64,000 bases of DNA from Pyrrhosoma nymphula (Eukaryota; Arthropoda; Insecta; Odonata; Coenagrionidae). The notes beneath the pieces are model-generated. The model worked only from the letters and a program-made list of their open reading frames with translations, ran no database searches and had not been told where the DNA came from. Shown in pieces: positions 35,099 through 47,395 of this stretch. Every line of letters starts with the position of its first letter. Position 1 is the stretch's first letter. The stretch spans positions 19,931,200-19,995,199 of the forward strand of contig OY754329.1 in NCBI GenBank assembly GCA_963573305.1. Reading direction: 5' to 3'. The translations under genes were made by a program, and so were the position numbers.

Positions 35099-35237
35099 AT
35101 AAAGATTGGTGATTTTGGGCTGATGCGTGCCCTACCCCAGCAAGAAGATTGCTACGTGATGACTGAGCACAAGAAGGTACCTTTTCCTTGGTGTGCTCCC
35201 GAGAGCCTTAAGAGTCGACAGTTTAGTCATGCCTCAG
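35099..35237 (+). CDS. Ack: Ack tyrosine kinase, first visible exon (DFG/activation loop/APE)
   Basis: Activated Cdc42-associated kinase (Ack/TNK2 family), a cytoplasmic non-receptor tyrosine kinase acting downstream of Cdc42 and in clathrin-mediated endocytosis. The exon follows a polypyrimidine tract and CAG and ends at TCAG|gtaagc. Numbering from its first codon, it encodes IKIGDFGLMRALPQ (Mg-binding DFG at 5-7), an activation-loop Tyr at 19 (CYVMTEHKKVPF, as in TNK2 Y284), then WCAPES (33-35 APE). The match to human TNK2 is nearly residue for residue. Together the eight exons make 831 codons plus stop with every phase compatible; about 220 residues of N-terminus and N-lobe are missing, which would bring the total close to the usual ~1,050 aa. 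No HRDLAARN exon was recognised upstream in the window. Confidence 0.95.
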
Positions 35238-36720
35238 GTAAGCTCATGAGTGGCACGTAATGTTTTAACAGTTACAAGAAGTAGCTCATAGAGGTTTAGT
35301 TTCCCATGATTGGTCCTTATGTTTCTGACTTATATTAAAACAAAGACTACAAATATGTATGCATCTAATGTTTAGCTTCAAGGTGATATACCTCTTTCTA
35401 ATATAATATTGTTTTGTGTGAATGTCTAGGAATTTATACCTAGTTGATTATTTCACCTCAAATGTCGCCTCAAATATTTTTTGAGTGGTGATTGATAATC
35501 AAATGCCTTGATGCAATTGTAGAAAGGCTCCCACTTCTAAAAGTTACTGTCATGGTTGTGGATGAGAATTACAGAAAATTTTTGGCTGCATGTTTTTTGC
35601 TAATTGAGGGCCTGAGAGTCAAAGTAATACAAGTGACAAACATCGTCCAGTGTCACCTTTATCACTTTGCCCCAGTAAAAAATGACAAAAAGCAAAGTAG
35701 CTTAAGTGTTCGGCGGCTTGTTCGCAGAACCATACTTTCAAACACTTGTATTCCTTTTCCTGTAGCTACCTGACGGTACCTACCAGATGGTACCAACTTA
35801 GAAAATATGCACTTATATCGTTTTTCGTGTTGATGTCACTTGTATTACTTTGACTCTCAATTAATCTAGCCCACTAATTTGACTGAGGACTAAACTTGAC
35901 ATCCTAAATATTTCAAAGATGATTTCTGGGAATATCTTTACTTGAGCTCAAAGGTTTTCTCTGTATCGGGTATGAAACGTTCATTATCAATGGACAAACA
36001 ACTTGGGATACCGCCGAAAGCCTTACAGCATCATTTGGGAAAACACTGTGGAAACCTTTGTCAGTACTTCATCCCTGTTGGGCTAGACAACTATTTGCAG
36101 CTGCGTCACAGATGTTCAGATGCTGAGTGGATTATCATTTAACTCCAACTATTTGATCTACCAGGAGCAGTTTTAAGGGAAGAGCAAGAAAATTAGTCAT
36201 CATTGATTAAAAGGAAATAATTAGCCTGTCACCTAAATATTGGTATGGCTTGGTAAGGAAAGAGCCTAAAAGCTGTCTACGGACATTTCAGTTGATCCTT
36301 GGGATGGAGGTGTGGTGTCTTCAGGTTATTGTTATTTGTGCTCTCTCAATAACTTCACACTTTTCCAAGCGGGAATTGCTACTCTGACTGGACCGCATTT
36401 GGTCGGCTGTGCCCAATGATTCAGCGCTTGCCCTTCTTGTTATTAATGAGTGCATAGTTTTTTGCTTCTTTCCTCACCATGGCATACCAAATTGTGGGGA
36501 CAAGCTTATTATTTCCTGTTAATCACTACCAGGAGCAGTTCAAGAGAGAAGGATTTTAAAATGGAATTGAATTTTTATGAAGGAAATGTGAGAAGTGGGC
36601 AGGGAATTGATAGGCAGGACTGTCCACAGATTTATCACTTTATTAATGGAATGGACCCAATGAGGTGACATTTATGGCAAAAGTCTTTTGGTTCTGAACA
36701 TGCTTCTCTCATTTTTACAG

Positions 36721-36884
36721 ATGTGTGGATGTTTGGGGTGACCCTATGGGAGATGTTGACTTTTGGCGAGGAGCCGTGGGTGGGCTTAACGGGCACAAAC
36801 ATCTTGCGCAAAATCGACCGTGAGGGGGAGAGGCTGGCTGCACCAGAGGCCTGCCCTCTGCACACCTATCAACTGATGCTTCAG
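36721..36884 (+). CDS. Ack: Ack exon: kinase C-lobe, helix F region
   Basis: Bounded by tttttacag on the left and CAG|gtgaga on the right. It completes the split Asp codon of D-VWMFGVTLWEM (the conserved Asp of kinase subdomain IX) and continues with TFGEEPWVGL and IDREGERLAAPE, typical of Ack (TNK2 has TYGQEPWIGLNG and DKEGERLPRPE). The exon is 2 + 54 codons, entering in phase 1 and leaving in phase 0. Together with the previous exon it leaves little doubt about the family. Confidence 0.95.
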
Positions 36885-37540
36885 GTGAGAGTCTTGATGT
36901 TCATGAGCACCTTGAAATTTTAAAGTGAGCACTTTGAGAAATTGCTAGCCCAGTTGGCTAAGACTCAAGGCATTGCTATTTTATCAGGGTGCAAGATTCC
37001 TCCTTGAATTATTGCAAAATTCCATGTAAAATAATCATATGCCTTGATCGGGACTTGTCCCTGTCAATGAGAATGATTGAATTTGATGATAAAATTGTGA
37101 ATATAACTGTATCCCACTTAATATAGAAATTACAGTCTGTTGAAAGATTCATTGTTTGTCAATGTCTTGTGTGTCACATTTGGATGAGGAGGCAGTTAAA
37201 TGTCAATAGATCCAGCACCAAATTCCAAAAGCTTTTCAGAAAAACATAAGCATGTTAGTTTTCATTACAAGTTTTATGTTTTTTAAAGGTGGATGTATTT
37301 TACCAGTTGTACGAATGAAAAACTTCATGGGCCTCTCACTTCATCTGACATTTTTGGGGATGAAAACAAAGTCAGTGAACAGAACCATCAACATTAAGTT
37401 CATCCGTGGAAAACTCTGAGCCTCTAAAGAAACATGCAACCAGGAGCAATGATAAATGAGCACAAAATGCTTCTCAGAATGTGTTGAATAATGTTAAGGT
37501 TACCCAGAGAATGCTAATAATTTTTATCTTTATGACTGAT

Positions 37541-37735
37541 GAACATGTTAAATGAAAAACTTTGTACAATTATGATGTATTTTTCCCAATTGATTTCAAC
37601 GTCTGAGCGTCATTGTCAAGGTATACATATACCTTGTATGTGTATACCTTGACAATGACGCTCAGATGTTGAAATCGATTGGGAAAAATACATCATATTG
37701 TGGAATTGTACAAAGTTTTTCATTTAACATGTTCA
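37541..37735. repeat. Fold-back element in an Ack intron
   Basis: GAACATGTTAAATGAAAAAC at left, GTTTTTCATTTAACATGTTC at right, arms about 90 bp around the alternating centre GGTATACATATACC. The arms contain TGACG-CTCAGA-CGTTGAAAT, which resembles stem II plus GAAA of the other families, but no CUGANGA core. Not transcribed on its own as far as can be seen. Confidence 0.65.
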
Positions 37736-39000
37736 GTGCAACTAAATTCCACCAAGTATCGCCTGCCTCCATTGAATTAATGACTAATGTCTGTATATTA
37801 ATAATATTCAATATCCATCGGAAACTTAAAGTAAAATAATGTTTTCTCTAAGTTTTAATGCAATAAAAGAGCAAAATAACTAAGTCAAACGATGGTAAAA
37901 GCTCAAACTTTCACCTTAGAGGCCAGAAGCATGAATTTTATTTTTGTAATTTCCTTCAGCGAAAATTCTGGTTGCTAGAGTTTTCTGGTTATCTAAGTTG
38001 CAGATAACACAGCTTCTACTGTATTACAAAATCATATCTTTGACCGATATTAGTTCACTTCTTCTAAAAACCAATTAATTTCCTATTATCATTCTTATTT
38101 TTGCGCATGTTACCATCCAAGCATCTCAACTGTTTGTTGGATAACATGGCTCCATAGAATTTTCCATACGGAGGCAGCACTAAATACTGTTATAACATGC
38201 ATGTTTGCCAAGTAATGGTTACATGTTATAAAACAGCCTTTGGCTCTATATATTGGAGATTTAAACTCATTTTTACAATTGTTCAATATTGCTATTTCCT
38301 ATTCATTGGGACTGAGATGGGACATAGTTCCAATATGTTTCAAAGTAGCATTAAGTAAACACAATAAGTAAGATTTAAAAACTAGCCCTTCTATGCATTA
38401 TGACCTCCATGGAAAATTTGATTTTCCTTCCGAAGAACCTGGAATCATCCTCGATTTTTAAAATAAAAATCCTGTGGCCGCATTGTGTATTTAACATGGG
38501 CGATGTGAGACTACTTTGTCCTTTTTTACCTTGACTATGGATTGTGGGATGCAGCCAATGTGGTTGGTTAATTTGTGTTCGTGTCTCATAATTTACATTC
38601 TTAATTTAAATCAAATTTCTTAATTTATCATCACAACTTTAAAGGTAAAATTGATTGAATAAGTATATGATTTAGAAAAAAAGTATAAAGATCATATGCC
38701 ACATCCTTAACTGCAAAATTTGTTTTGTCTACTTAAATTATTAAATTATGAGCTCGGTTTACCGTTTGATTTATTCAAATAGTAGATCTTTCACAGTCTA
38801 TTTTTGTAAAAGTTGTTTTATTCTTAGCATCATGATATGGAATGACCAAATTGATCTTCATAATCAAGATGCTGGGAATGAAGAAGCCATCTAATGGTGG
38901 TTTATTATTAGTCCTGTAAAATTTGGATAGCCCTTTCACTTATGCATTTGCTCCATAACTGTATCGTAAGTCATTTTTGTCCTGTTTCTCCCCTCTGCAG

Positions 39001-39158
39001 TGTTGGGCCAAGTCTCCAAGCGATCGGCCAACGTTCCAAACACTGCAGCAAACGTTGAAGGAATCCTTTCTCCCTACGATGAAAGTTGTGCAGAAGTTCC
39101 AGCAGGCAGAGAAAATGACATTAGAACCAGGAGATTCCGTAGTTGTGATAGATGGGAG
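39001..39158 (+). CDS. Ack: Ack exon: end of kinase domain and start of SH3
   Basis: Acceptor cccctctgcag, donor GGGAG|gtaaaa. CWAKSPSDRPTFQTLQQTL holds the conserved Arg of kinase subdomain XI (CW...RP). It is followed by the linker FLPTMKVV and the first strands of an SH3 domain, including LEPGDSVVVIDG. The kinase-SH3 order (kinase before SH3) is diagnostic of the Ack family and opposite to Src. The exon ends with two bases of the Arg codon completed in the next exon. Confidence 0.95.
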
Positions 39159-39607
39159 GTAAAAGAGCATTATTATTTTTAATTTTTAATTTATATATCA
39201 TTTATGGTGTGGATTTTCACTTGGATGGTTTTAAAAATCTGTGTGAAATGAACTTAGTGTCTGCCACGTATAATGAATTGGAAATTCACACCCACTTCAC
39301 TACAATATTGACATTGGTGTACACTCTGAGGCCACCAGTTACTCGTAAGCTGTAAGTCATGCCTCACATTTCTAATTTAGGAATTGGCTCTGAAATTGTT
39401 ATTCATATCAGATGTCTCATTAAATCTTGAGTGAATTTGATTCATTGTATATTTATCTTCCACCCTTATTTTGTTTTATCTTGTCGAACGCTGATCGCTG
39501 ATAATGTGTCCATCCATAGAAGTGGAATCTTTCATGGTGGAGGCTTCACTGTACCTACTGGGAGTTTTCTATATCATTCATTGATGCCACTTTACCTTCC
39601 TTTTAAG

Positions 39608-39747
39608 GTCTGAATTGTATTGGTGGAAGGGCCAGAACCAAAGAACGTTTGAAATTGGAGAGTTCCCTCGCTCAATGGTGAGTCCGATGAGGCCGAAGGC
39701 TCCTGAGGATATCAGCAAACCTCTGGAAAACTCTTTCATTCATACTG
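39608..39747 (+). CDS. Ack: Ack exon: SH3 core and start of CRIB motif
   Basis: Acceptor ccttttaag, donor ACTG|gtaaga. Translates as R-SELYWWKGQNQRTFEIGEF followed by PRSMV, the SH3 core with the WW pair that follows the n-Src loop and the GxFP of the ligand groove (TNK2 has ENYWWRGQNTRTLCVGPFP). It then enters EDISKPLENSFIHTG, the left half of the CRIB consensus ISxPxxFxHxxH. Residues about 154-201 of the fragment. Confidence 0.95.
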
Positions 39748-40295
39748 GTAAGATAGTCTCAATTTTCATTTTCATTTGGATTCTCCATTTAATCTAGTTG
39801 TTTTATTCTCTCCATGCAATCATACTCTCACTATATTCACTGTGTTTATTGCTTACATTTGTCCTTATTTTTGTTTGCTTTGAGAAAATAATTGGCAATA
39901 AGTCAAAGGGTAAAGTTGACTGGGGTGTAAATCAGCCATAAGCTGAGGCTCGTATGATTTAAACTGTGGAGGTATGCCCCATTCTTGTGGGGGAGAAGCA
40001 GAAGAATTGGTGGATTATAAGGGTGTGCGGGGAAGGGGAGTAGCTGCCTCCCAGTAATTCCTTGGTACAATAGGAAAAAAAATGATCATAAGGTATTCCA
40101 TAACCCCCAGACTCCCTGAAAGGAGCAATCCCTCAAAACAACCACCTTAATCTGCCCCTGAGGAGAAGGAAGATTAGAGGTGGTCTCGAGGGTTTGGGGG
40201 CCTTGGGATGACCAGCCCCATGTGAGGCTGATTATGTCAAAAGACATTACTGGTAACTGTGGGCTGAATAATCTTGCAGGCCAATTTACCTTTAA

Positions 40296-40882
40296 CCCTT
40301 AGGCTGCGGGAAATGTACATGTAGGTGTGTACCAGCAACTGTGAGAAAAAGGTTTTTGTATGTTTGACCCCCTCTGTCTACCTGCTCCCTCAGCCCTTTC
40401 ATATTTTTATGACCCGAACTCTGAGAATTTTGGGACAGGAGAGAGGATGAGGCACATTTGAGAATCCCAACCACTCCCTTCCCACACTCTTTAGGGATCG
40501 CATACTACCGCAATGAGGTACGATCCTTTCTTCTGATTGCTAGCTCTATGGGTTCTGGTTGTCTCACAAGTTAGTTGTCAAATGTAATTATCAATGAATT
40601 TCTTTGATGTTTGGTATCAAACTAAACAGAAAGTTGCAAAAAATAGTCATATTTGTTTTTAACAATTACACCTATAAACAAATTTTAAAAATTTGGTTAA
40701 AGAGTCACTAATCCCTCAGCAAGTTCCAGTGCTCACCCTCTGGGATCTGAGAAAAGGGGCAGGAGGGAATTACATGGGTCATATAACTGTCCAGCCTCGA
40801 CCTGTGGGAAGGAGGGACAGACTCTGTCCGAATAGGTATTTCCTGCACAGGGTGGGTGACATAAGCTGCAGGAGCTTAAGGG
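40296..40882. mobile_element. TTAA MITE family P4, copy 1
   Basis: TTAA flanks; ends CCCTTAGGCTGCGG and CTGCAGGAGCTTAAGGG. Shares long segments with the next copy (ATTTTTATGACCC, TTTAGGGATCGCATAC). In the Ack intron between 39.7 and 42.9 kb. Non-coding. Confidence 0.8.
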
Positions 40883-41114
40883 TTAAATGCCTAGCATGCT
40901 CAAAAAGTCCCTTTAAATGCTTTCGCTGCATGCTATGAATTCCTAAAACATCCCGGCTCCGAGTATGCATCCATTTAAATCTGGCAGCTATGTGAAAACA
41001 CTGGGATTTAAATCCAGTGGATAAAGGTTAATAAAGATAATGTAAGCAAGCAGTAGATTTTCTCATTACAGTATTCAGCTAAAGTTCTGTGTCATAATAG
41101 GTGGACTTCATTAA

Positions 41115-41724
41115 CCCTTAGGCTGCGGCAAACGTACATGTACGTGTGTATCGGGAACTGCGGAGAGAACGTTCTTGTACGTTTGACCCTTTCTGTCTAC
41201 CTGCTCCCTCAGTCCTTTCATATTTTTATGACCCAAGCTCTTTCTTTCCAGCAGTGGACATCTGGGAACCCACCCTTTTTACCCAAACCACTCCCTTCCC
41301 ACGCTCTTTAGGGATCGCATACCACCGAAATGAGGTGCGACCCTTTCTTCCGATTGTTCGCTCAAGAGGCTACTGTTGTCTCAAAAGTTAGTTATCTTAT
41401 GCTCGCACCCGGCTCAATTATCAACGGATTTTTTTGGTGTTTGGTATCAAATTAAACAGAAAGTTGCCAGAAAATATATTGTCATATTTGTTTTCAACAA
41501 TTACGCCTAAAAACAAATTTTCAGAATTAGTTCCAAGTTCCACTAATCCCTCGACAAGTTCCGGTGCTCACTCCCTGGGATCCCGAGAAAAGGGTTTGGA
41601 GGGGATTACATGGGTCATATAACTGCCCCGCCTCGGCCCGTGGGAAGGAATGACAGGCTCCGTCCAAATAGATATTTGCCGCACAGGGTGGACGAAATGC
41701 GCTCTAGCTGCCGCAGCTTAAGGG
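41115..41724. mobile_element. TTAA MITE family P4, copy 2
   Basis: TTAA flanks; ends CCCTTAGGCTGCGG and CCGCAGCTTAAGGG. Same orientation as copy 1, only about 230 bp away. This copy has retained more CpG and TIR symmetry, so it is younger or better preserved. Confidence 0.8.
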
Positions 41725-42946
41725 TTAAAATATAATGATGCTATCCATTAACAAGTACAATTCATTAACCCTATCTCCCTCACGTTAAAATGCTCGTGTT
41801 TTAAGCAAGTATGAATGTCATTAAGATAAGGTGGATGATTTGATTTGTGATGAATGAAGAATATTTGATATCTTATCATGTAATGGCCGCGTTTCCCTTC
41901 CATTCAAGGATGGGAGGAATAAAGCTTAATGTATCACTATTTTTGTAAATTTAAACCAGAATTAATTGTTTTACCTGTAATATAATACCAACTATCTTAA
42001 TACAAAGTCTCTTTTCAGTGAAATTGATGGGACCAAAAATTTTTCCATTTCACTGTATCGAATTTCATCGTAAAGGGTACTATGCACAGGTATCCTTTTT
42101 CATATAATCTGTAATGTCATCTTAAATGAATCAGTCCCTAATATTGATGACATTTGTTAGTATAAATTGATGAATGCTCAATGTCCTAAATTTTACTTCT
42201 TGTTGGACGAAGTTTGATTTGTTTCTTAAATTCCTTTTTATGTCAGTTATTTTTTATTTTTATCCCTATTAAGCACATGCATTAATGGAACCATAAAATT
42301 AAAGTAATGGTTTTAAAATATCATCAGATTCATATTCCCGCATATATTATCAAATCCCTTTGTATTAATCAGCTTTAAACTTTGAATAACAATGGCAGTC
42401 TTTTTTCAATGTATTTTTATGTCTAATCCTTGGTAAAATATTTGCGTCTTACATAATTGTATTGCGAGTTGCAGTATGATCGTGCCGTTATTGGGCTGTA
42501 AGAGCATCGTCGAGGAGGAAATTAATAAGGTATATCAAATAAAGTTTGCAAATTCTTGGAACTATTGTTAAATTCATGAGCAAAGTTGTTCGTCTTTTTT
42601 CGACGGGATCTTCAGTTGTTCTCACGAGGTCAGAAATATGATGCCATTGCATTGCAGGTTGCATACAATCTTTGCGTAGGTACAATGTGGCTGTTTTATT
42701 GTACGGCTGATTTATTCTCATGCTAGAATTCCCCCTGATGGAGTTCTTGTTACTCAATGCTTCCAAGAGCCAGCCTCAGCACTTGAGTGGAAGTCAATTA
42801 ATTGACACCAGACGATTCTTTAGCACCATATCCGATGATGAGCCAAATGTGTTGGTGAAAGGCGAAGAAATTCTTCATCTTGCCATGCATTAATATTTTG
42901 AAAGCGTTGGATTCTGATTAAAACAGTGATTCTTTCTCCTCCTCAG

Positions 42947-43087
42947 GCCATGGGACTCCTTTTGGAAACTCATGGGGCAGTCCAGCGTTCATTGACGAGC
43001 TCTACCTGAGGAATCCCATGGAACCTCCCGACATCCTGGGAATGGTCAACGACGGGCCATCACCAAAAGTTCCTGATCGGAAAAAGA
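42947..43087 (+). CDS. Ack: Ack exon: CRIB (Cdc42-binding) completion
   Basis: Acceptor tctcctcctcag, donor AAGA|gtaagt. The split Gly joins the previous exon to give SFIHTGHGTPFGNSWGSP, completing the CRIB motif that binds GTP-loaded Cdc42. IDELYLRNPMEPPDILGM follows, matching the TNK2 segment IDELYLGNPMDPPDLL. The exon is 141 nt and leaves in phase 1. Confidence 0.94.
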
Positions 43088-43345
43088 GTAAGTTCTGGTG
43101 ATGTGTGGTAGACTCCTGTTTCTACAAGAAGTGAATTAGCATTGCGAGTCTTTGTTAATCTTAGTATGTATTTAAATAATATTGGCTAATGACTAATGCA
43201 ATTGAAGTGATAAAACTCTACTGCTCAAAAAAGGATAGCATCCTGGGTAAAAATTAATTAATTTTGTAAACATCAATGTCCCTCTCATTCTTTGTCTTGT
43301 TTCTTGTCTTGGAGTATTTTAGTTATGTACATTTCTTCCCCTATT

Positions 43346-44150
43346 TATATGGAATAGAATAGAATAACTTTTATTTAGAACCTGGGATCCCATGTCCCCT
43401 CGGTTCAGGTGGATACATAACACATATGAATTAAATTGCAAAAATACAAATACATACAAAAATAAAGATAGAGGCCTCGAAGGGCATCTAAACAAATGTA
43501 GAATACAAAAATAAACCAAAAAACACATCAAACAACAATATATCAGTTTAAAACAGGTGTAAAAGTTAACGACTAAATTAAGTGACATGTTTCTTTCAAA
43601 TCGAATAATAAAAAGTAAAATACATGTTTCACAAAATATGACGACTCAATGACAGATCATTATTTAAATTATACAAATCAGTTTATTAACAGAAAAATGT
43701 AACAGATATTATGAGAAAGACGGAGTGGGGTTACGAAGGTAGTGGAATAATTTTGTGTGGAATAAGTTCACCGATGATGTTTGACGAATACCATGGGGGA
43801 GAGAATTCCATAGTCTAACTGCTTCTACCGAGAAGGAGTTGTGAAGTAGAGTTGATCTATGGGTTGGGATATAAAGTGCATCAGGGGGGGTGCGCAGGTT
43901 TCTGTTTCGAACCTCGGAAGTGCATGTAAAGAGTTCGGTTAAATAGGCAGGTTGTTTAAAGTTGAGGATTTTGAAAATGAGGGAACCTAAAAAGTATTTC
44001 CTGCGGTTCCTTGTTGTAAGGAAATTTGCCAGTTGGTAAGCGTGGGATATATGGTCGAATTTTGGAATCCGATAAATGAATCGAAGGCAAGCATATTCCA
44101 GGTAGTGTATATTCATTCATGTTCTCATCTTCAGCAGCTGAAACTCAAAT
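43346..44150 (-). pseudogene. LINE 3' end in Ack intron
   Basis: Minus strand, 135 codons open: CLRFIYRIPKFDHISHAYQL, LTTRNRRKYFLGSLIFKILN, PAYLTELFTCTSEVRNRNLR, YIPTHRSTLLHNSFSVEAVR, LWNSLPHGI. C-terminal domain of a Jockey/CR1-type LINE. The 3' tail is a (TTCTA)n run at 43346-43366. Longest intact reading of this domain in the window, so the youngest copy. Confidence 0.72.
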
Positions 44151-45078
44151 ATGTTTTGATCCTTTTTGGCTTAAAAGTTTTAAGTTTCATAGAATTTTCA
44201 GTCAAAGGGTATCAAATGTGTTCAATATCCCAAGACCCATTTTGAGTGTAGATTGCATATCTGCCAAAGAGGGAGATAGGTGTCCACATGAGGGCAGTTG
44301 TGTATGGAAGTGGCATTGCAAAAACTTTAGCAAAAAATATTAATTTTTATCAAATTACCTCTTATTTGAATTATTTTCTAAACATAACCAGATGCTTAAA
44401 ATGAAAATAGATTAATTTTTGTCTTAACTCCAGAAGATGAGATAAAGTTTTTTCACAATTTGTACCACATTTTTTTTGCAAATAGAACGAAGATTTTGAA
44501 ATCTCGGGTAATAAACAATATGCCTTCAATATATGTTGTGTTAAATTTTGGTTTATATTGAATGAGTGGGTGAGCATGTACAATTGTCCGAAGTTGGTTT
44601 ATGGCTGGTAGAGGTGAAGAAACTCACTTTTTCTAATCCCACCATGTTAGCAAAAACTAAAAAGTTCTAATTTTCTATTCAATCACTGAAGTGGAGAAAG
44701 AAAAAGCTAAATTTTAGTGAATCATAAAAAAATGTTCTGGTTTTGACGTTTTCACTCTAGTTGTTCAAACTTGAGTTCACATAATAAAAAATCTGTTCTT
44801 AGTGTTGGCTTATAAAATAGATTCTCCAATCATTACAAACTTACGGACAGTACTAAGGATCAGTAGTGTACCGAATGGGTGGCAGGGCTGGCCCCCCACC
44901 AGGGGTGCCATCACGGAGGGAGTGGCACAGAATTTTTTTAACATATGTTTAAAGAAAGTTGTTCATTTATTACCAAATCCTTTTTCAAAATTAAATAAAG
45001 AAATTGTAATCTTTGGCTAAAAACTAAGCCTTATGTTTTAAGGTCAATGACTTTCTATTCTATCAAAAAGTTGTGGCC

Positions 45079-45103
45079 GGGGGGGGGGGGGGGGGGGGGG
45101 GGG
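45079..45103 (+). repeat. Poly-G run (25)
   Basis: Uninterrupted G homopolymer at the end of a LINE relic, about 450 bp before the large Ack exon. Length is uncertain because of sequencing error in homopolymers. Confidence 0.85.
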
Positions 45104-45104
45104 T

Positions 45105-45445
45105 ATTAAAAAGCAAAGGCGACAGTGGTGACAACCTTGTCTCACTCTGCAACCTATAACTTCCCACCCTGATTCTCTGTCAGCCACCTTCACCTGGGCC
45201 AAGTTTTTAATCAGGCTCCCTTCTTTTTAATCTACTCCTATTTTCATAAATATCTTCATTAGTTTTTCTTAAATAACTGTCAAATGCCTTTGCAAGATCC
45301 ATAAAACAAGCAAAAAAGTCTTGGTTATTCTCTAGGTTCCTTTCTATAAGTGTTCTCATCACTGTAATTGCATTCCAGGTTGCCTCTCTCTTCCTTAACC
45401 TGAACTGGTCATTACTAAGTATTTGCTTGCTCTTGTCTACTACCT
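45105..45445 (-). pseudogene. RTE-type LINE RT relic beside Ack exon
   Basis: Minus strand: SKQILSNDQFRLRKREATWN, AITVMRTLIERNLENNQDFF, CFMDLAKAFD, then after a deletion IGCRVRQGC. These are RT motifs for QFGFRKGRGTRDAI...FVDLEKAFD and VRQGCPLSP. It ends at a 25-nt G run. Confidence 0.65.
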
Positions 45446-45553
45446 CCTTATAATGATTCTTAGCACAGCCTCTGCCGTGTGTGATATTAAGCTCATATTG
45501 TGAATAGCCATGTTTTAACTTCCATTCTATTTGCCTCAAATCTTTTCTTTCAG

Positions 45554-47028
45554 ACCAGCAACAGGCGGGGAGTGGCATTCTAGTCAGACAATCATCAAAG
45601 CAGTTCTCCTACTCCAAGCTAACCAACGAAAATGGCAGCAGGACAGAGGGGAACATGCAGAACAGCCTCTCTTTGAATTCGGATATCAGTGGAATGTACG
45701 CAAGTCCCAATCGCTCCAGCAAGAGTCAAGCTAGGGGCAATGCTGAGAATGTCCTCATTGATCTCTCGGAAGAGGACATAGTGGTGAGGCCGTCCACTTC
45801 AGGGGACAACTCTCTCCGGACCAACTCGTCCATGTCTTTCGCTGTCGCCTCTGGCACAATGCGCTCGACCCACTCTATCCTCGATGAACCAATCGGAGGA
45901 GAGGATGAGGCTCCGTGGGAAACTGCGGGAGATCAGCAACTGTATGCCAACTTCCCTCCAACCAATGCTGTGGCAACCCAGTCATTTTCTCACAGCAGGG
46001 AGGAGTCTAATGTCCCAGCCAGGGCTGCCTCTCCAGACCCTTTTGACACCTCCAAAATCTACAACTGCTTCCACTATTCCCAAGTGGCTCCCGATGTTTC
46101 ACCCCCTTCTGTCCCTATCGGCCCCCCTCCTCCCCCTCCCTCCACTTCCAACTCGACATACCTGAATGTAAACGCCCCAGATGAAGTCCCTCCGAACCCA
46201 CCAATGGCAACGACACAAAGGCTACACCACTGTGCCACCTGGTCCAGCTCGTTGACCTCATCGGCCAGTGAAGTCAATGGTGGTTTCCAGCACCAGCACA
46301 CGGCAGTGATGAGTGAGCAGCCAAACCAGTGGCCCGAGGACGTGAACTTAACACTGCCCGAACGTTTCAGTGAATCCGTGAGGTTGAATCCTGCCCCTCC
46401 CCCTCCCATTGCTCCCCCACCCCCTCCCAATGCTCCCCCCTCCAAGCAGCTGACCCCCAGCTTTTTTCTTGAGCTGGAGAAGTGCCTGGGGAAGAAGGAG
46501 GCCCGAGCGAACACAAACTCTTCCTACAGCACTGACGAGCTGTCCCTGTCACAGAGCAGCGCTGGAGCCCTCAGCAACAACAGTGTGATCCCGGCTCTCT
46601 TGCCTCCTCCCCAGAAGCTCACCCCCAAGATGAGGGTGACCAACAATAGTGTTTCGTCATCCTCCCCGAATGCACCATATGCCACTTCTCCCAATGCACA
46701 TTATGCTCCGTCCCCAAACGCCATCTACTCTACGACCCCCAATGCGCCAACCTATCAACAACTGTCCAATTCTCCACCAGTGATGTGGCAGTCGCACCAT
46801 GGCACTCTGCCAATGCCAGGGTCATCGTCTATATCTAGTGGTAGTCAACGAAGGGACCATAGTCAGAGGGGGAGGCCAGTGTCAACATCACAGCTTGACC
46901 TCAGGTCGAATTCTGGTGGTCATAGGGGGGATGGGGGTGCGTTGCCTTGGGGATCACTCATGTCTGTCGGTGCATATGGGGGAGCCTCAGGAATCACAGG
47001 AGCGCCATACTCTCCTGACAAAGATATG
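45554..47028 (+). CDS. Ack: Ack large exon: proline-rich regulatory tail
   Basis: Begins after tttctttcag and ends at GATATG|gtgaga; 1,475 nt, about 491 residues of low-complexity Ser/Pro-rich tail. Visible motifs (fragment numbering): VLIDLSEED near 314-322, equivalent to the TNK2 LIDFGEE clathrin-binding site; DPF at 409-411, a possible AP-2 ligand; proline runs at about 438-443 and 528-543, possible SH3 ligands; FFLELEKCLGKKEA; and a short degenerate PNAxY repeat at 619-647. The reading frame is open across the whole exon with strong third-base G/C preference unlike the AT-rich introns. Other open frames in this span are shadows. Confidence 0.93.
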
Positions 47029-47395
47029 GTGAGAAATTAAATTTTAATTTTCCTTATTATGAATAGCCTTAAGGTACTTATTATTGAATTATTTTGTTAT
47101 TGTTTAAAATTTTATTTCCTACATATTTTTGAAATTTAAACCTTTATTATGAAAATATATTCCAATGATGATTTTTTTCATTCAATTATTTGTGAGGATA
47201 AGGTGGCCACTTATCCTTGAAACAGTGTTATTACCCTAAATTTTGACTATCTGGAAAAAAGCTGGAAGTCTGCTTAGGTTGCAAAGTTAAAACTTGTATT
47301 TGAACATAATATCCTTAACCTCACTATCTTACGTCATTTTAATATGTGATGAAAATTCCATGACTACCATGTTGGTGGCATTATATGGAAGTGTA

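Noticed and set aside
42590..42680. Minus-strand CTGAAGATCCCGTCGAAAA as a hammerhead
   Set aside because: CUGAAGA and GAAA are present but there is no stem II between them; at most a relic of a related terminus.
46074..46552. Gly-rich minus-strand frames within the large Ack exon
   Set aside because: Shadows of the proline-rich coding strand.
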